Shown: positions 35,941-45,797 of the stretch, piece after piece
How positions within the stretch are numbered: the stretch's first letter is position 1
Layout: each line of letters starts with the position of its first letter
Assembly (NCBI GenBank): GCA_963205455.1
Contig: CAUJJL010000191.1
Coordinates: 1-64,000 of the forward strand
Length of the DNA: 64,000 nt
Source of the DNA: Verrucomicrobiota bacterium
GTDB lineage: Bacteria > Verrucomicrobiota > Verrucomicrobiia > Opitutales > Opitutaceae
Direction of reading: 5' to 3'
Position numbers and translations under genes: made by a program
Notes under the pieces: generated by a model
Told to the model about the DNA's origin: nothing
Seen by the model: the letters and a program-made list of their open reading frames with translations, nothing else
The model's database searches: none

Positions 35941-38900
35941 TTGCGTCATCCCGTGAATCACCGTCATCGTTGGAGTTGGATCGGCCTTTCTGTTGTTGCG
36001 ATCGTTGGAGTTGGGATCGTGACCTGGCGCGGAAACGATCGTGAAGTCGCGCAGAGCGCCCCACTTCAATCCGCGATTCCTCATTCGGCCCTCCAGACCG
36101 AAGCTCGAAAGGTCGATGAAAACGGCGCCGGGGCATCGACTCCGAAAGCTGAAGGACCGACCGCGAATCTTGCGACTGCACGGTCCGAGGTCGTGAGCAG
36201 GCGTTTTCCACATGGCAAAGTAAGGGAGGAGCGGCTCGAAACAATCGGACCCGGCCGCGAACGCTGGTGCCAGTGGATTGAGACTGATGGACCGTTCACC
36301 AATGTAAGGGCGGATCTTGTTTTTCAAACCAAGGGCGGCGTTGTATCCCTCGTAGAAGAAACCTATTACCTCGCAGACAGCGTCCTGGTCGAACGTCCCG
36401 CAGATTTGTCAGAAGACGAGTTTGCAGATCGCCTGAATCACCTCGGCCTCAAACCGGTTGCTCAATACGGATTCTCTCCTGCGGTCCGGGTGATGGTGCC
36501 GCAGCCGCTGCATCTCGATTCCGTCCCTGAGACGCTCCTGCGTGTTTCAACGGGAGAGCCTGCCTGGAAAGCGCTGCCCGACCACCTGGCGTTCTCCAAT
36601 TCGAAACCCAATGACTATGATGCGCGGGGCCTCTGGAGCCTGGAGAAGGTGGGCGCGCCGTCCGCATGGGAAGTGACGACGGGTTCACCGAGTGTGATTG
36701 TAGGCATAATTGATTCGGGAATCACGCTGAACCATCCCGATCTCGCGGCGAATATCTGGCAGAATCCGGCAGAATCCGGAAACGGGAGGGACGACGATTC
36801 CAATGGGCTGACTGACGACCTTCGCGGATGGGACTTCGCGGACAATGACAATGATCCCACCGACCTGAACAGCCATGGCACGCATGTTGCCGGCATCATC
36901 GGTGCGGTCGGAAACAATGCCACCGGAATCACCGGTGTGGCTCAGCGGGTGAAGCTGATAGGCCTGCGCGCAGGCAACAGTACACTCGCAACTTCAGCCA
37001 TCATCCAGGCCCTTGATTACCTCTCCAATCTCAAGCGGCGAGGTGTGCCGATCGTGGTGGTCAACAATTCGTACACCTCGTCGTTTCCCAACACCATGCA
37101 GCGCGACTCGATCGTGCGTGCGAATGATGCGGATATTCTCTTTGTGGCAGCGGCGGGCAACGACGGACGGGATATCAACAATACCGGCTTGCTGTATCCG
37201 GTGGGATTCGGTCTCTCGAACATCGTCGGTGTAGCCTCCACGAATCTCAACGACACGCTGTCGGACTTTTCTAACTGGGGACTCAGCAGCGTTCATCTCG
37301 CCGCGCCCGGAACGGGGATCCTTTCCACGATTCCTGGCAATCTCTACGGCGTAAAAGAGGGCACTTCAATGGCAGCGCCCCTGGTTGCGGGGGCGGCGGC
37401 ACTGCTGCGCGCGGCGGAGCCGACGCTCGGAGCGACCCAGTTGCGGGCCAGGTTGATATCTTCCGTGAAGGCATTGCCGGGGCTTTCAAATCGGGTTGTG
37501 AGCGGCGGACGGCTGGATCTGCAACGCCTGATCAACCCGACGGCCCTGACGCCTGCGATCTCCGCACCGACTCCGACCGCGGAGATCTATGCAATCGACG
37601 GCGTCTCACAGACCGTTGCTCTTGCCGCGCGCGCCGTCAAACTTCTGGCAGGTGAGGAACAAGGTGAAATTCCGGTGACGTGGTCGAAGATATCTGGTCC
37701 TGGGAATGTCGCTTTTGCGCCATTGGCGAACAACAGTGTCAGTGCCTCGTTTTCCCAATCGGGCCTCTACCGCCTGATGGCGAGCGCGTCCTCGGGCGGG
37801 CTGGAAGCGAAACTTTACCGGAGTGTCCTGGTCGGTACCTCCCTGAACGTGAGTCCGTCACAGCTACTGGCCCAATGGAAATTCGACGAAACCTCGGGAG
37901 ATCCGCAGGACAGCTCCGGACAGGGACGCCATGGCGTTCTGCTGGATGGGCCTACGCGGGATTCGGGTCCGAACGGTGACAGCGCATTGCGTTTCAATGG
38001 AAGCGTGTCCGCGATGAAATTCTCGGCGCCGGGTCCAAATCAGGTAACTCTGGCTGGCTGGATCCGAATGGATTCGAGGGGCAACAGCGTCTTCCCGCGT
38101 CTGCTCCATTTCCCTGCGTACTACCTTTTCCCGGGAATGGATTCGTTTCCCAATTCCGATGCAAACATCGGAACGGTGAAGTTTCTGGCCAATTGGTCCG
38201 GAGTGGATGGGGTTTGGTTTTCACCGAGGAATATCATTGCGGATGGAGCGTGGTATCACATGGCAGCCACTTATGACGGCACCAAAGGCACGCGCGAGCT
38301 TCCACGTCTGTACTTGAACGGGAAGGAATTGGACGTGGCGGCCCAGGCGGGGGCGGAAGGCACGATCGATTTGACGACGGGTGACGGCTATCTTGGAAAC
38401 AATGCCGAAAGAACGCGGGCACTGCAGGGCCGCCTGTCGGATGTGCGCATCTATGGGCGTCAGTTGGGTGGCGAGGAGATTGCCCTGCTCGCAAAGGCAG
38501 GAACACTGGAGTCACTTCGAGCGTGGGAGATCTATGTGAAATCCGCCACGGCAACGCAGTCAGTCGTGGGGCTGCGATTGGCTGACGGACGCCTGCCGAC
38601 CGCCAGCGTGAGCGCGATATGGCAGCAACTCTCGGGCCCCGGAGCACCGACGATTGTCAGCACCAGCGGCACCGAGGCCACACTTGGGTTTACCCAGGCA
38701 GGAACTCACACAGTAACCGTCGACCTGTTTGAAAACGATGCCATGGTGAGGCGGGAAATCACGATTGCGCTTCCAGGTGCGGTGGCAAATCCCGTGGCTC
38801 CGGGATTTGTGCGAGCCCCGGCGAGTCGTGTCGCGGCGGTTGGAACATCCATCACGCTTGATTCCGAAGCGACCGGAACGCCGCCCCTATCTTTTCAATG

Positions 38901-40854
38901 GTTTCATGACGGTGTTTTGATCAATGGACAGATACTTCCGCAATTGACGCTGACTTCGCTCAAACTCGCTGATTCAGGAAATTACACGGTCAAGGTGACA
39001 AACCTCGCAGGCACGGCTACCAGCGCACCTGCCCAGTTGACCGTCCTGGCACCGCCGACGATAGTGACACAACCAGCGGACAAACTCGTGGCCGCGGGCA
39101 CGACCGCCGAGTTTTCGGTGGTTGCTTCGGGCAGTCCACCGCTGACCTATCAATGGCTCAAGGATGGCGTCGCCCTGGTAGGCTCTACGAATCAAACCCT
39201 CGTGCTGAGCAACGTTTCCACGGCGAACAACGGAGATTATACCGTGCTCGTGTCGAATGCCGTGGGAAGCATAACGAGCAATGAAGCGACTCTTGAAGTG
39301 CTTCGGGCGCCAACGATCCTGGCGCAGACGCAGTCACAGACGGTGCTTGCGGGCCGCACGATCATCCTGGACGTGTCCGTTGACGGCTCGGTGCCATACA
39401 CATTCGCCTGGTACAAGGATGGTGTGCTCCTGCCGAATGAAACGCAGCCTAGCCTGAGATTCACAATCATCAGGATCGAAGACTCGGGCACTTACACCTT
39501 CAAGGTCAGCAATGCCGTCGGTTCCGCAACGACCACGCCGATCGTTCTGCGAGTGGTCTCTCTGCCAGTCGTGACGCGCCAGCCTGCCACGCAGGCCGTG
39601 CGTACCGGAGGGACTGCGATATTCTCAGTCGAAGTGAGCGGGACGGCTCCGTTTACCTATCAATGGCAGAAGGACTACGGCAACATTCCTGGGGCGACAA
39701 ATTCACAATGGGTCATTCCCTCTGCTGGGCAGCAGGATGTCGGCACCTACACAGTCGTTGTGACGAACGAGGTGGGCAGTGTGCGAAGTCAGGAGGCCTA
39801 CCTCGCGATCGTGCCTGCGCCGAGGATTGCGCTGCAGCCACAAAGTATCACGGTTGCTCAGGGAAGTCCTGCGAATCTTGAAGTCACGAGTCCCGATGAA
39901 GCGTCGACTTTGTCATACCGCTGGTGGCGCAATGGCGAGGTTGTAGCGGGTGCAAATTCGGCAAGGCTCGATCTGGCATCCGTTCAATCCGCTCAGGTAG
40001 GAGTGTATCAGGTGGAACTGACGAATTCCGGCGGCAAGACCATGAGCAGGCCCGCCATTGTCGGCATGACAATCTCGACGAAGACGGCCGGAGCGGTTGG
40101 AACGCGACCCGAATGGCAGAACATCGTTCATGGCAATGGAAACGTGTACGATCAGCACGTACTGGATGGCGTCGCAGGTTCGCTCGTCGCAGACACGGGC
40201 CAGATATCCCGGATTTCATTCATCGATGCGCAGGGAGACATCGTGCAGGTGGAGATGTCGGGTCAGGGAACGCTGACTCTTGCCCTTGCGAATACCTCGG
40301 GTCCGGCTGAGGCCGCATTATACAATCAGCCCGGCGTGCTGTACATGAAAGGTCAGGCAACCCTCGTACTCGCGAATGCCAACGAGTCCACCCATGTGGC
40401 GGTCTTCTCGGTCGGATCGGTGACAAATCCCGCAGTGATCAAGCCCGGCGTGACCTACGAGGGGTGGGCGAGTCTGCGAGCCTTGGCGGTGCATTCGGGC
40501 GTCAACAAGGTCGGAAGCGTGCGACTTGGGAATGGCAGGTTCGAATCAACTTTGGGAGTCACCGGACTGTGGGCACCAGGGGTGAGCTCGCAGACCGTCT
40601 TCTTGAGTGACATTGCCGCCTACTCGGATGCCACGCCCGTCCTCGCGATGTCGTCGAGCACGGAAATTGGCGTGACGGGTGGAGGGCTACTCCAGCCAAA
40701 CGGGAAGGCGATTTATGCCGAAGGCCTCAGTGGCTTGCGCATGCGTGCGGGCACGTCATCCAGTGGTCAGGTTATTGGGCCTAGTGCTCTGCTTGGGAAA
40801 ATCGTTCGAGATGGTGTCGATGTCACCGGCACGATCGTGTTGCCCGGTCAATAG
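35941..40854 (+). CDS. giant secreted subtilase with LamG-like and five Ig-like domains
   Basis: A 1637-residue S8 serine protease; the first codon is TTG (a GTG at 35953 is an alternative). After an N-terminal membrane anchor or signal (WIGLSVVAIVGVGIVTW) comes a pro-region, then the catalytic domain with Asp258 (IIDSGITLNHPDL), His312 (SHGTHVAGIIG) and Ser476 (EGTSMAAPLVAGAAALL). A LamG/concanavalin-like module follows at about 640-860 (LLAQWKFDETSGDPQDSSGQ; FNGSVSAMKFS; LAGWIRMDSR), then five Ig-like repeats of about 80 residues from about 958 to 1375, with the recurring pattern PPLSFQWFHDGV / YQWLKDGVAL, DSGNYTV and V.N..G. The final 260 residues form an uncharacterised beta-rich C-terminal part. 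Likely a surface or secreted protease that binds polysaccharide or partner surfaces. Confidence 0.92.
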   Translation: MRHPVNHRHRWSWIGLSVVAIVGVGIVTWRGNDREVAQSAPLQSAIPHSALQTEARKVDENGAGASTPKAEGPTANLATARSEVVSRRFPHGKVREERLETIGPGRERWCQWIETDGPFTNVRADLVFQTKGGVVSLVEETYYLADSVLVERPADLSEDEFADRLNHLGLKPVAQYGFSPAVRVMVPQPLHLDSVPETLLRVSTGEPAWKALPDHLAFSNSKPNDYDARGLWSLEKVGAPSAWEVTTGSPSVIVGIIDSGITLNHPDLAANIWQNPAESGNGRDDDSNGLTDDLRGWDFADNDNDPTDLNSHGTHVAGIIGAVGNNATGITGVAQRVKLIGLRAGNSTLATSAIIQALDYLSNLKRRGVPIVVVNNSYTSSFPNTMQRDSIVRANDADILFVAAAGNDGRDINNTGLLYPVGFGLSNIVGVASTNLNDTLSDFSNWGLSSVHLAAPGTGILSTIPGNLYGVKEGTSMAAPLVAGAAALLRAAEPTLGATQLRARLISSVKALPGLSNRVVSGGRLDLQRLINPTALTPAISAPTPTAEIYAIDGVSQTVALAARAVKLLAGEEQGEIPVTWSKISGPGNVAFAPLANNSVSASFSQSGLYRLMASASSGGLEAKLYRSVLVGTSLNVSPSQLLAQWKFDETSGDPQDSSGQGRHGVLLDGPTRDSGPNGDSALRFNGSVSAMKFSAPGPNQVTLAGWIRMDSRGNSVFPRLLHFPAYYLFPGMDSFPNSDANIGTVKFLANWSGVDGVWFSPRNIIADGAWYHMAATYDGTKGTRELPRLYLNGKELDVAAQAGAEGTIDLTTGDGYLGNNAERTRALQGRLSDVRIYGRQLGGEEIALLAKAGTLESLRAWEIYVKSATATQSVVGLRLADGRLPTASVSAIWQQLSGPGAPTIVSTSGTEATLGFTQAGTHTVTVDLFENDAMVRREITIALPGAVANPVAPGFVRAPASRVAAVGTSITLDSEATGTPPLSFQWFHDGVLINGQILPQLTLTSLKLADSGNYTVKVTNLAGTATSAPAQLTVLAPPTIVTQPADKLVAAGTTAEFSVVASGSPPLTYQWLKDGVALVGSTNQTLVLSNVSTANNGDYTVLVSNAVGSITSNEATLEVLRAPTILAQTQSQTVLAGRTIILDVSVDGSVPYTFAWYKDGVLLPNETQPSLRFTIIRIEDSGTYTFKVSNAVGSATTTPIVLRVVSLPVVTRQPATQAVRTGGTAIFSVEVSGTAPFTYQWQKDYGNIPGATNSQWVIPSAGQQDVGTYTVVVTNEVGSVRSQEAYLAIVPAPRIALQPQSITVAQGSPANLEVTSPDEASTLSYRWWRNGEVVAGANSARLDLASVQSAQVGVYQVELTNSGGKTMSRPAIVGMTISTKTAGAVGTRPEWQNIVHGNGNVYDQHVLDGVAGSLVADTGQISRISFIDAQGDIVQVEMSGQGTLTLALANTSGPAEAALYNQPGVLYMKGQATLVLANANESTHVAVFSVGSVTNPAVIKPGVTYEGWASLRALAVHSGVNKVGSVRLGNGRFESTLGVTGLWAPGVSSQTVFLSDIAAYSDATPVLAMSSSTEIGVTGGGLLQPNGKAIYAEGLSGLRMRAGTSSSGQVIGPSALLGKIVRDGVDVTGTIVLPGQ

Positions 40855-40861
40855 GTGGGCG

Positions 40862-43159
40862 TCAGCCTGGCGTGCTGACTCCATCGGCTATTTCCCCGCT
40901 TACAACCTGGTCGATGCGTTCCATCAGGTTCTCACGGGCAAATGGCTTCCGGAGAAAGAGTGTCGAGTCGTTCAGCAGATCACCCAACGCAGATTCACGG
41001 TCTGAGTAACCGCTCATGAGAAGGATGCGGATGTCAGCGCGCAGCTTGCGCATTTCCTTCAATGCACCGACACCGTCGAGGCCGGGCATCGTGAGATCCA
41101 GGATCACAAGATCAAAGGTGTCCGGACGTCGATGAAACAGCTCGACGGCCTCGATTCCGTCTGAAGCGGTTTCCACAGAGAATCCTTCGAGCGCAAGAAC
41201 CTCTGCGGTGACCGCCCGTATTTCTGGTTCGTCGTCAACAAGCAGGATCCGCAACGATTGATGTTGGGCCTCGGACAGACGGGGTGCGGGACAGATCAGG
41301 GAAAGGCTTGCATCCTGCGGTGCGTTCTGGAGAGGCAGGCACATCCGAAAGGTCGATCCTTCGGTCAGGACGCTCTCCACAAAGAAGCAGCCATTGTGCG
41401 CACGGACGATTCCGAGGACCGCGGCGAGTCCCAGGCCGCGCCCGGTAAACTTGGTGGTGAAAAACGGATCGAATATCTTTGCGACTGTCTCCTCGTTCAT
41501 GCCGCATCCGGTGTCAGAGACCTCAAGGAAGGCGAACTGGCCCGCCGGCAGATTCTGGCCGATGCAGGCCTGTTCAAGCATGTCGGTGGCCAGCCACGTG
41601 CTGCCGGTCCGGATTCGAATGATGCCGCCGTGTGCCGGGAGCGCCTCCGACGCGTTGATCACGAGGTTCATCATGATCTGGCTCATCTGGGCGCGGTCGA
41701 CCTCAATGACGGGAGAGTGCGGAGACAGGTCCAGTTCCAGCTGCGCAAGCTTTCCGATCGACAGCTCCAGCAATTGGGTGGTTTCGCGCACGAGCTTGTT
41801 CAGATCGGTTTGCTGGCGGGTGACCGGATTTCGTCCGGCGTAGGCCAGCAGCTGGTGGCAAAGGTCCGCGGCCCGGAAGGAGGCCTTTTCTATCGCCTCA
41901 AGGTGCTTGTCGATCTCGGAGCCCCCATCGGTTGAATGCCTGCAGAGCTGCGCATTTGCCAGGATTGCGGTGAGGATGTTGTTGAAATCGTGCGCCACGC
42001 CACCGGCGAGCACACCGAGACTTTCCAGCTTTTGGGTTTCCAGCAGCTTTTCCTGAAACTCTGCCTTTGATGAATCATCCTCCTTGCGAGAGGTGATATC
42101 CTGGAAAGATCCGAAGAGCCTCACTACTTTGCCGCTGGAATCCCGCTCCGCCCTCCCAATGGAGCGGACCCAGATCAAGCGTTTCTTCGCGGTGAGCAAT
42201 TGCAGTTCCAGATCGAAGGGCGCTCCTGACTCGATTGCTTCCTTCGCCGCGGCACGGATTGTGGGCTGACTCTTGGGTGCATAGAAGCCGATGGCCTCCT
42301 CCACGGTTGGATAGGGCTGGGTTGGATCCAGGTCGTGGATACGAAAGGTTTCATGTGTCCAGAACAGGGTCTGGTGGGCGACATCGAGTTCCCATCCGCC
42401 CACGCCCGACACCTCCTGACTTTGGCGGAAGAGGGATTCGCTTCGCTTCAGTTCGTTCTCTGTGCGCTTGCGCTCCGTGATGTCGCTGCCCGTTCCTACA
42501 ATCCGAAGCGGACGTCCATGCGCATCGCGGCTGACGATTTTTGCGCGATCCATGAACCACCGCCACATGCCCATCTTGTCGCGGATGCGGTATTCAAATC
42601 TCGAATACATGGCATGCTCCGGCTGTCGCATGGCTTCGAGTCGCTCCCGGACGTAGGCGAGATCATCGGGATGGACGAGCGCGAGAAAGGCGGACTCGCT
42701 GGTGATATCGTCGGCTTCCGCGTAGCCAAGCATTTCGCGCCATCGAGGGCTGCGTTCCACGTATCCTGTGGCAGCGTTGCAGTCCCAAAACCCATCCTGG
42801 CTGGCCTCGAGAACCAGGGAGATGCGATGCTCGCTGGACGCGAGCTCATGGGATTGTCGATTCAGGCGGGATACGGAGCGGCGTTCCCAGACCCACGCTG
42901 CGATGGCGCCGACAAACGCGAACCAGAGAGGTAGGGTATGCAGATCAAAAGGTATCGCGAACGCTGCAAGATGCGCGACGGATGCGGATGGGTCAGTAGA
43001 GTCTAAAGGTGACTGACTGCCAGAGAGCTGCGTAACTACAAGCTGCAGCACACATGCAATGGCGGCACCCTTTCGCGCGCGGACACGCGAGCCGCCTTTT
43101 GTGTCGAAAATATTGGCCCATAGCTTCGCCATCCAGCCCACCAATCGGCACTCTGGCAA
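40862..43159 (-). CDS. hybrid sensor histidine kinase with two PAS domains and a receiver
   Basis: A 765-residue phosphorelay sensor. An N-terminal membrane part is suggested by GAAIACVLQLVVTQLSG and LPLWFAFVGAIAAWVW. PAS 1 covers about 105-230 (SLVLEASQDGFWDCNAATG ... GTGSDITERK), PAS 2 about 240-360 (SQEVSGVGGWELDVA ... LFGSFQDITSRK). The phosphoacceptor His390 lies in GGVAHDFNNILTAIL. The ATPase domain has MNLVINASEALP, VSDTGCGMNEETVAKIFDPF and GRGLGLAAVLG. The C-terminal receiver has Asp642/643, the phosphoacceptor Asp688 (VILDLTMPG) and Lys738. No separate response regulator is adjacent. A 7-bp inverted repeat upstream at 43222-43254 could be its operator. Confidence 0.93.
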   Translation of the reverse strand: MPECRLVGWMAKLWANIFDTKGGSRVRARKGAAIACVLQLVVTQLSGSQSPLDSTDPSASVAHLAAFAIPFDLHTLPLWFAFVGAIAAWVWERRSVSRLNRQSHELASSEHRISLVLEASQDGFWDCNAATGYVERSPRWREMLGYAEADDITSESAFLALVHPDDLAYVRERLEAMRQPEHAMYSRFEYRIRDKMGMWRWFMDRAKIVSRDAHGRPLRIVGTGSDITERKRTENELKRSESLFRQSQEVSGVGGWELDVAHQTLFWTHETFRIHDLDPTQPYPTVEEAIGFYAPKSQPTIRAAAKEAIESGAPFDLELQLLTAKKRLIWVRSIGRAERDSSGKVVRLFGSFQDITSRKEDDSSKAEFQEKLLETQKLESLGVLAGGVAHDFNNILTAILANAQLCRHSTDGGSEIDKHLEAIEKASFRAADLCHQLLAYAGRNPVTRQQTDLNKLVRETTQLLELSIGKLAQLELDLSPHSPVIEVDRAQMSQIMMNLVINASEALPAHGGIIRIRTGSTWLATDMLEQACIGQNLPAGQFAFLEVSDTGCGMNEETVAKIFDPFFTTKFTGRGLGLAAVLGIVRAHNGCFFVESVLTEGSTFRMCLPLQNAPQDASLSLICPAPRLSEAQHQSLRILLVDDEPEIRAVTAEVLALEGFSVETASDGIEAVELFHRRPDTFDLVILDLTMPGLDGVGALKEMRKLRADIRILLMSGYSDRESALGDLLNDSTLFLRKPFARENLMERIDQVVSGEIADGVSTPG

Positions 43160-43221
43160 ATGGCTGAAAGAATAGGTCTTCGGATCGCTGGGTGACCACT
43201 GAGCGGTTCAGGCCAGTAGCG

Positions 43222-43254
43222 ATTGTATCTGCTTGTTATCAACTACAATACAAT
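43222..43254. repeat. inverted repeat upstream of the hybrid kinase gene
   Basis: ATTGTAT at 43222-43228 and ATACAAT at 43248-43254 form a perfect 7-bp inverted repeat with a 19-base spacer; TTGT/ACAA half-sites lie nested inside. On the minus strand, TACAAT (43227-43222) resembles a -10 hexamer with a TTGTAG 15 bases upstream. This gap of 94 bases sits between the hypothetical gene and the kinase gene. A regulator site is plausible; function unproven. Confidence 0.45.
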
Positions 43255-43838
43255 TACTTAACACTCAAATGCCATTGGACGGAGTTACGCAGACCTACCA
43301 AGGTGAGGTGATAATCCCCGGAGGGGAGGGCACCTGCCGGTGCGGTGAGACGCAGGGCAATTTCCCGTGAGCGGGATCGTAATTCGCCGGCAAAAGTTTC
43401 GAAGCCATTCAGGATGATCAGTTCGTTGTCCTTCAGGTAGAGATAGGAGGAGGCGAGACCCAGGTTAAGGTCGGACAAGGTGCATTCGACGTCGATTGTG
43501 TAAGGAAGCAACGTACTGCTCGCTGCGGCTGCACGCACCGCGCGAATCGATTCCGGAAGACTGGGCACATCCACGAGCGTCTCCTTTAGAGCCGCAGGTA
43601 TGCCTCCCAGGGCTGGTCTTGGGATGGCCTGTGCCGCCGGGGATGCGAGGACCTGATCAGCCGGCCGTTCTGCAGAAAGTGGGATGCGATGGTATCCTGC
43701 AGCAAGCAGCCGGTGCACGTTTGCGCGTTGTTTGAGGTCGCTGTACGGCTCAAACGGACGCGCAGCCTTTCGGAAGTGCAGTGTGATCCAGGTGTAGGGC
43801 ACGATTGCGAGCAGGATCGCGAGGACGATCCAGCGCAT
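43254..43838 (-). CDS. hypothetical protein with an N-terminal membrane anchor
   Basis: About 194 residues from ATG 43838 (MRWIVLAILLAIVPYTWITL), giving one N-terminal helix and then a soluble part. In-frame ATGs at 43883 and 43928 would add 15 or 30 residues without protein-like features. The soluble part has a beta-rich C-terminus (ECTLSDLNLGLASSYLYLKD; RSREIALRLTAPAGALPSGDYHLTLVGL). No family recognised. It is upstream of the hybrid kinase on the same strand and divergent from proS, and could be a sensory or periplasmic partner of the kinase (inference from position only). Confidence 0.55.
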   Translation of the reverse strand: MRWIVLAILLAIVPYTWITLHFRKAARPFEPYSDLKQRANVHRLLAAGYHRIPLSAERPADQVLASPAAQAIPRPALGGIPAALKETLVDVPSLPESIRAVRAAAASSTLLPYTIDVECTLSDLNLGLASSYLYLKDNELIILNGFETFAGELRSRSREIALRLTAPAGALPSGDYHLTLVGLRNSVQWHLSVK

Positions 43839-43996
43839 TGGCCATGGTTTGGAAGCAGAACGGGCACACATGGAAGGCGGCATCCACGCAGTTGGTTTGA
43901 AAGGCCGCAATCCTCTTTCAGTGTCCAACCCGAGGATCGATGCCGGACACTAAACATTTGCTCCCGGCGGAGGCACCCGTTTCGTTGCCTCATTCC

Positions 43997-45769
43997 ATGA
44001 CATTCTGGTCCCGGTTTTTTATTCCCACGCTCAAGGAAAGCCCCGCCGATGCGGAAATCGCCTCGCACAAGCTTCTCGTTCGCGCCGGGCTGGTGCGAAA
44101 GTTGAGCGGCGGGCTTTATACCTTCATGCCACTCGGCCTGCGCGTCATGCAAAAGTTGACGCAGATCTGCCGTGAAGAGATGAATGCCGCATCGGCGATC
44201 GAACTGTGGATGCCCCATGTGCATCCCGTGGAAAACTGGCAGGAAGGGCCGCGCTGGGCAGCCGCCCGGGAAATCATGTTCCGCGTGGACAGTGCGGGCG
44301 ATGGGCGGCGCAGTTCGCGTGAACCGGAGTTTGTGCTGGGTCCGACACACGAGGAAGTCATCACCCCGCTGGTGAAGAGCGAGATTACAAGTTATCGCGA
44401 TCTGCCAAAGAATTTCTATCAGATCGCAACGAAGTTTCGCAATGAGATCCGGCCGCGTTACGGGCTCATGCGGGCAAGGGAATTCGTGATGATGGATGCG
44501 TATTCGTTCGATGTGAACGATGAGGCGGCCGTGAAAAGCTATTTTGGGATGAAGGCGGCCTACGAATCGTTTTTCCGGCGACTCGGAATCCTGGCCATCG
44601 CGGTCGAAGCCGACACGGGCGTGATGGGCGGAAGCTTCTCGCATGAATTCATGGTGCCCGCCGAGGTGGGGGACGATGACATCATCTACTGCGAAGAGAG
44701 CGGCTATGCGGCGAATCGTGAGAAGGCCACAAGTGCCTTGGTACCGGCAGAATTTGTTGATCCGGCAGCCGAGGAGGCGGTGACAGCATTTGACACACCT
44801 GGCGTGGTGACGATTGCGGCGCTGGCCGAGGCACCCTATTCGCTGCCGCCCTCCAAGCAGTTCAAGACGTTGATCTACATTGGCGACGGAAAGCCTTTTG
44901 TCGTCATCCTGCGCGGAAACGATGAACTTGAGGAGGCAAAGCTTGGCCAACTCGGTTTCTCTGTATTCCGTCCCGCCACACCCGAGGAGATTCTGCCCGT
45001 GATGGGAGCAAAGCCCGGCAGCCTGGGCGCTGTGAGAGGCACGATCGCAAATCCCGGTGCGCTTGCCGGGATTTTTGCAGACCATGCCGTACGACTTATT
45101 GGCAACGGTACAACCGGTGCGAACCGCGACGGTGTGCACCTTCGCAACGTGAATGTGAAGCGTGACCTAGCCATAGAGCGCTTCGGTGATTTCAGAAAGG
45201 TTCACGCGGGGGAACCATGCCCAAAATCCGGGCGCCCGCTGAAAAGCCGTCGCGGCATCGAAGTCGGGCATATCTTCAAGCTGGGGACAAAGTATTCGGA
45301 AAAGTACGGAGCCACTTACACGGATGACCAGAAACAGACCCACCTCATGGTCATGGGCTGCTACGGCATTGGAATCAGTCGTACCCTTCAGGCGATCATT
45401 GAGCAGAGCCACGATGCGGACGGCATTATCTGGCCATGGCAGGTGGCGCCGTTTCACGTCCTGATCTGCGTGCTGGATCCGCAGGTGACGGAAGCTATGG
45501 ACCTCGCCCTCTCTCTCGCCGCTGAGGCGGAACGGCACGGTGCCGAGGTGCTGATCGATGACCGCAGCGAGCGACCCGGGGTAAAGTTCAAGGACGCGGA
45601 TCTGATCGGATTGCCGCTGCGACTGACGATTGGCGGCAAGGGGCTCAAGGAGGGCGTGGTGGAAATGAAGCCGCGCACGGCAAAGGAGGCGCTGAAGGTC
45701 CCGTTGGCCGATGCCTCCGCCCGCCTTGCCGCAACGATCAAGGATCTTTCATCGGCATCGCGCACCTGA
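43997..45769 (+). CDS. proS: prolyl-tRNA synthetase
   Basis: Charges tRNA-Pro; class II synthetase of 590 residues, bacterial type with an editing insertion. ATG 43997 (MTFWSRFFIPTLKESPADAE) aligns with the E. coli start; the in-frame ATG at 43940 adds 19 residues. Motif 2 is in TKFRNEIRPRYGLMRAREF followed by VMMDAYSFD; motif 3 in VMGCYGIGISRTLQAIIEQ. The editing domain lies between (about 230-380: KTLIYIGDGKPFVVILRG; FADHAVRLIGNGTTGANRDG). The C-terminal anticodon-binding domain ends with VPLADASARLAAT. clpS follows 28 bases later. Confidence 0.96.
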   Translation: MTFWSRFFIPTLKESPADAEIASHKLLVRAGLVRKLSGGLYTFMPLGLRVMQKLTQICREEMNAASAIELWMPHVHPVENWQEGPRWAAAREIMFRVDSAGDGRRSSREPEFVLGPTHEEVITPLVKSEITSYRDLPKNFYQIATKFRNEIRPRYGLMRAREFVMMDAYSFDVNDEAAVKSYFGMKAAYESFFRRLGILAIAVEADTGVMGGSFSHEFMVPAEVGDDDIIYCEESGYAANREKATSALVPAEFVDPAAEEAVTAFDTPGVVTIAALAEAPYSLPPSKQFKTLIYIGDGKPFVVILRGNDELEEAKLGQLGFSVFRPATPEEILPVMGAKPGSLGAVRGTIANPGALAGIFADHAVRLIGNGTTGANRDGVHLRNVNVKRDLAIERFGDFRKVHAGEPCPKSGRPLKSRRGIEVGHIFKLGTKYSEKYGATYTDDQKQTHLMVMGCYGIGISRTLQAIIEQSHDADGIIWPWQVAPFHVLICVLDPQVTEAMDLALSLAAEAERHGAEVLIDDRSERPGVKFKDADLIGLPLRLTIGGKGLKEGVVEMKPRTAKEALKVPLADASARLAATIKDLSSASRT

Positions 45770-45797
45770 GTGCTGCGCAAGAAAGTTGAACGGCTGC

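Noticed and set aside
37283..37535. Minus-strand ORFs inside the subtilase gene
   Set aside because: Overlap the catalytic domain of a clear protease; antisense shadows.
43586..45139. Long antisense ORF (517 codons) across proS on the minus strand
   Set aside because: It mirrors proS codon-for-codon, has no protein-like pattern and no motif; typical shadow ORF of GC-rich coding DNA.
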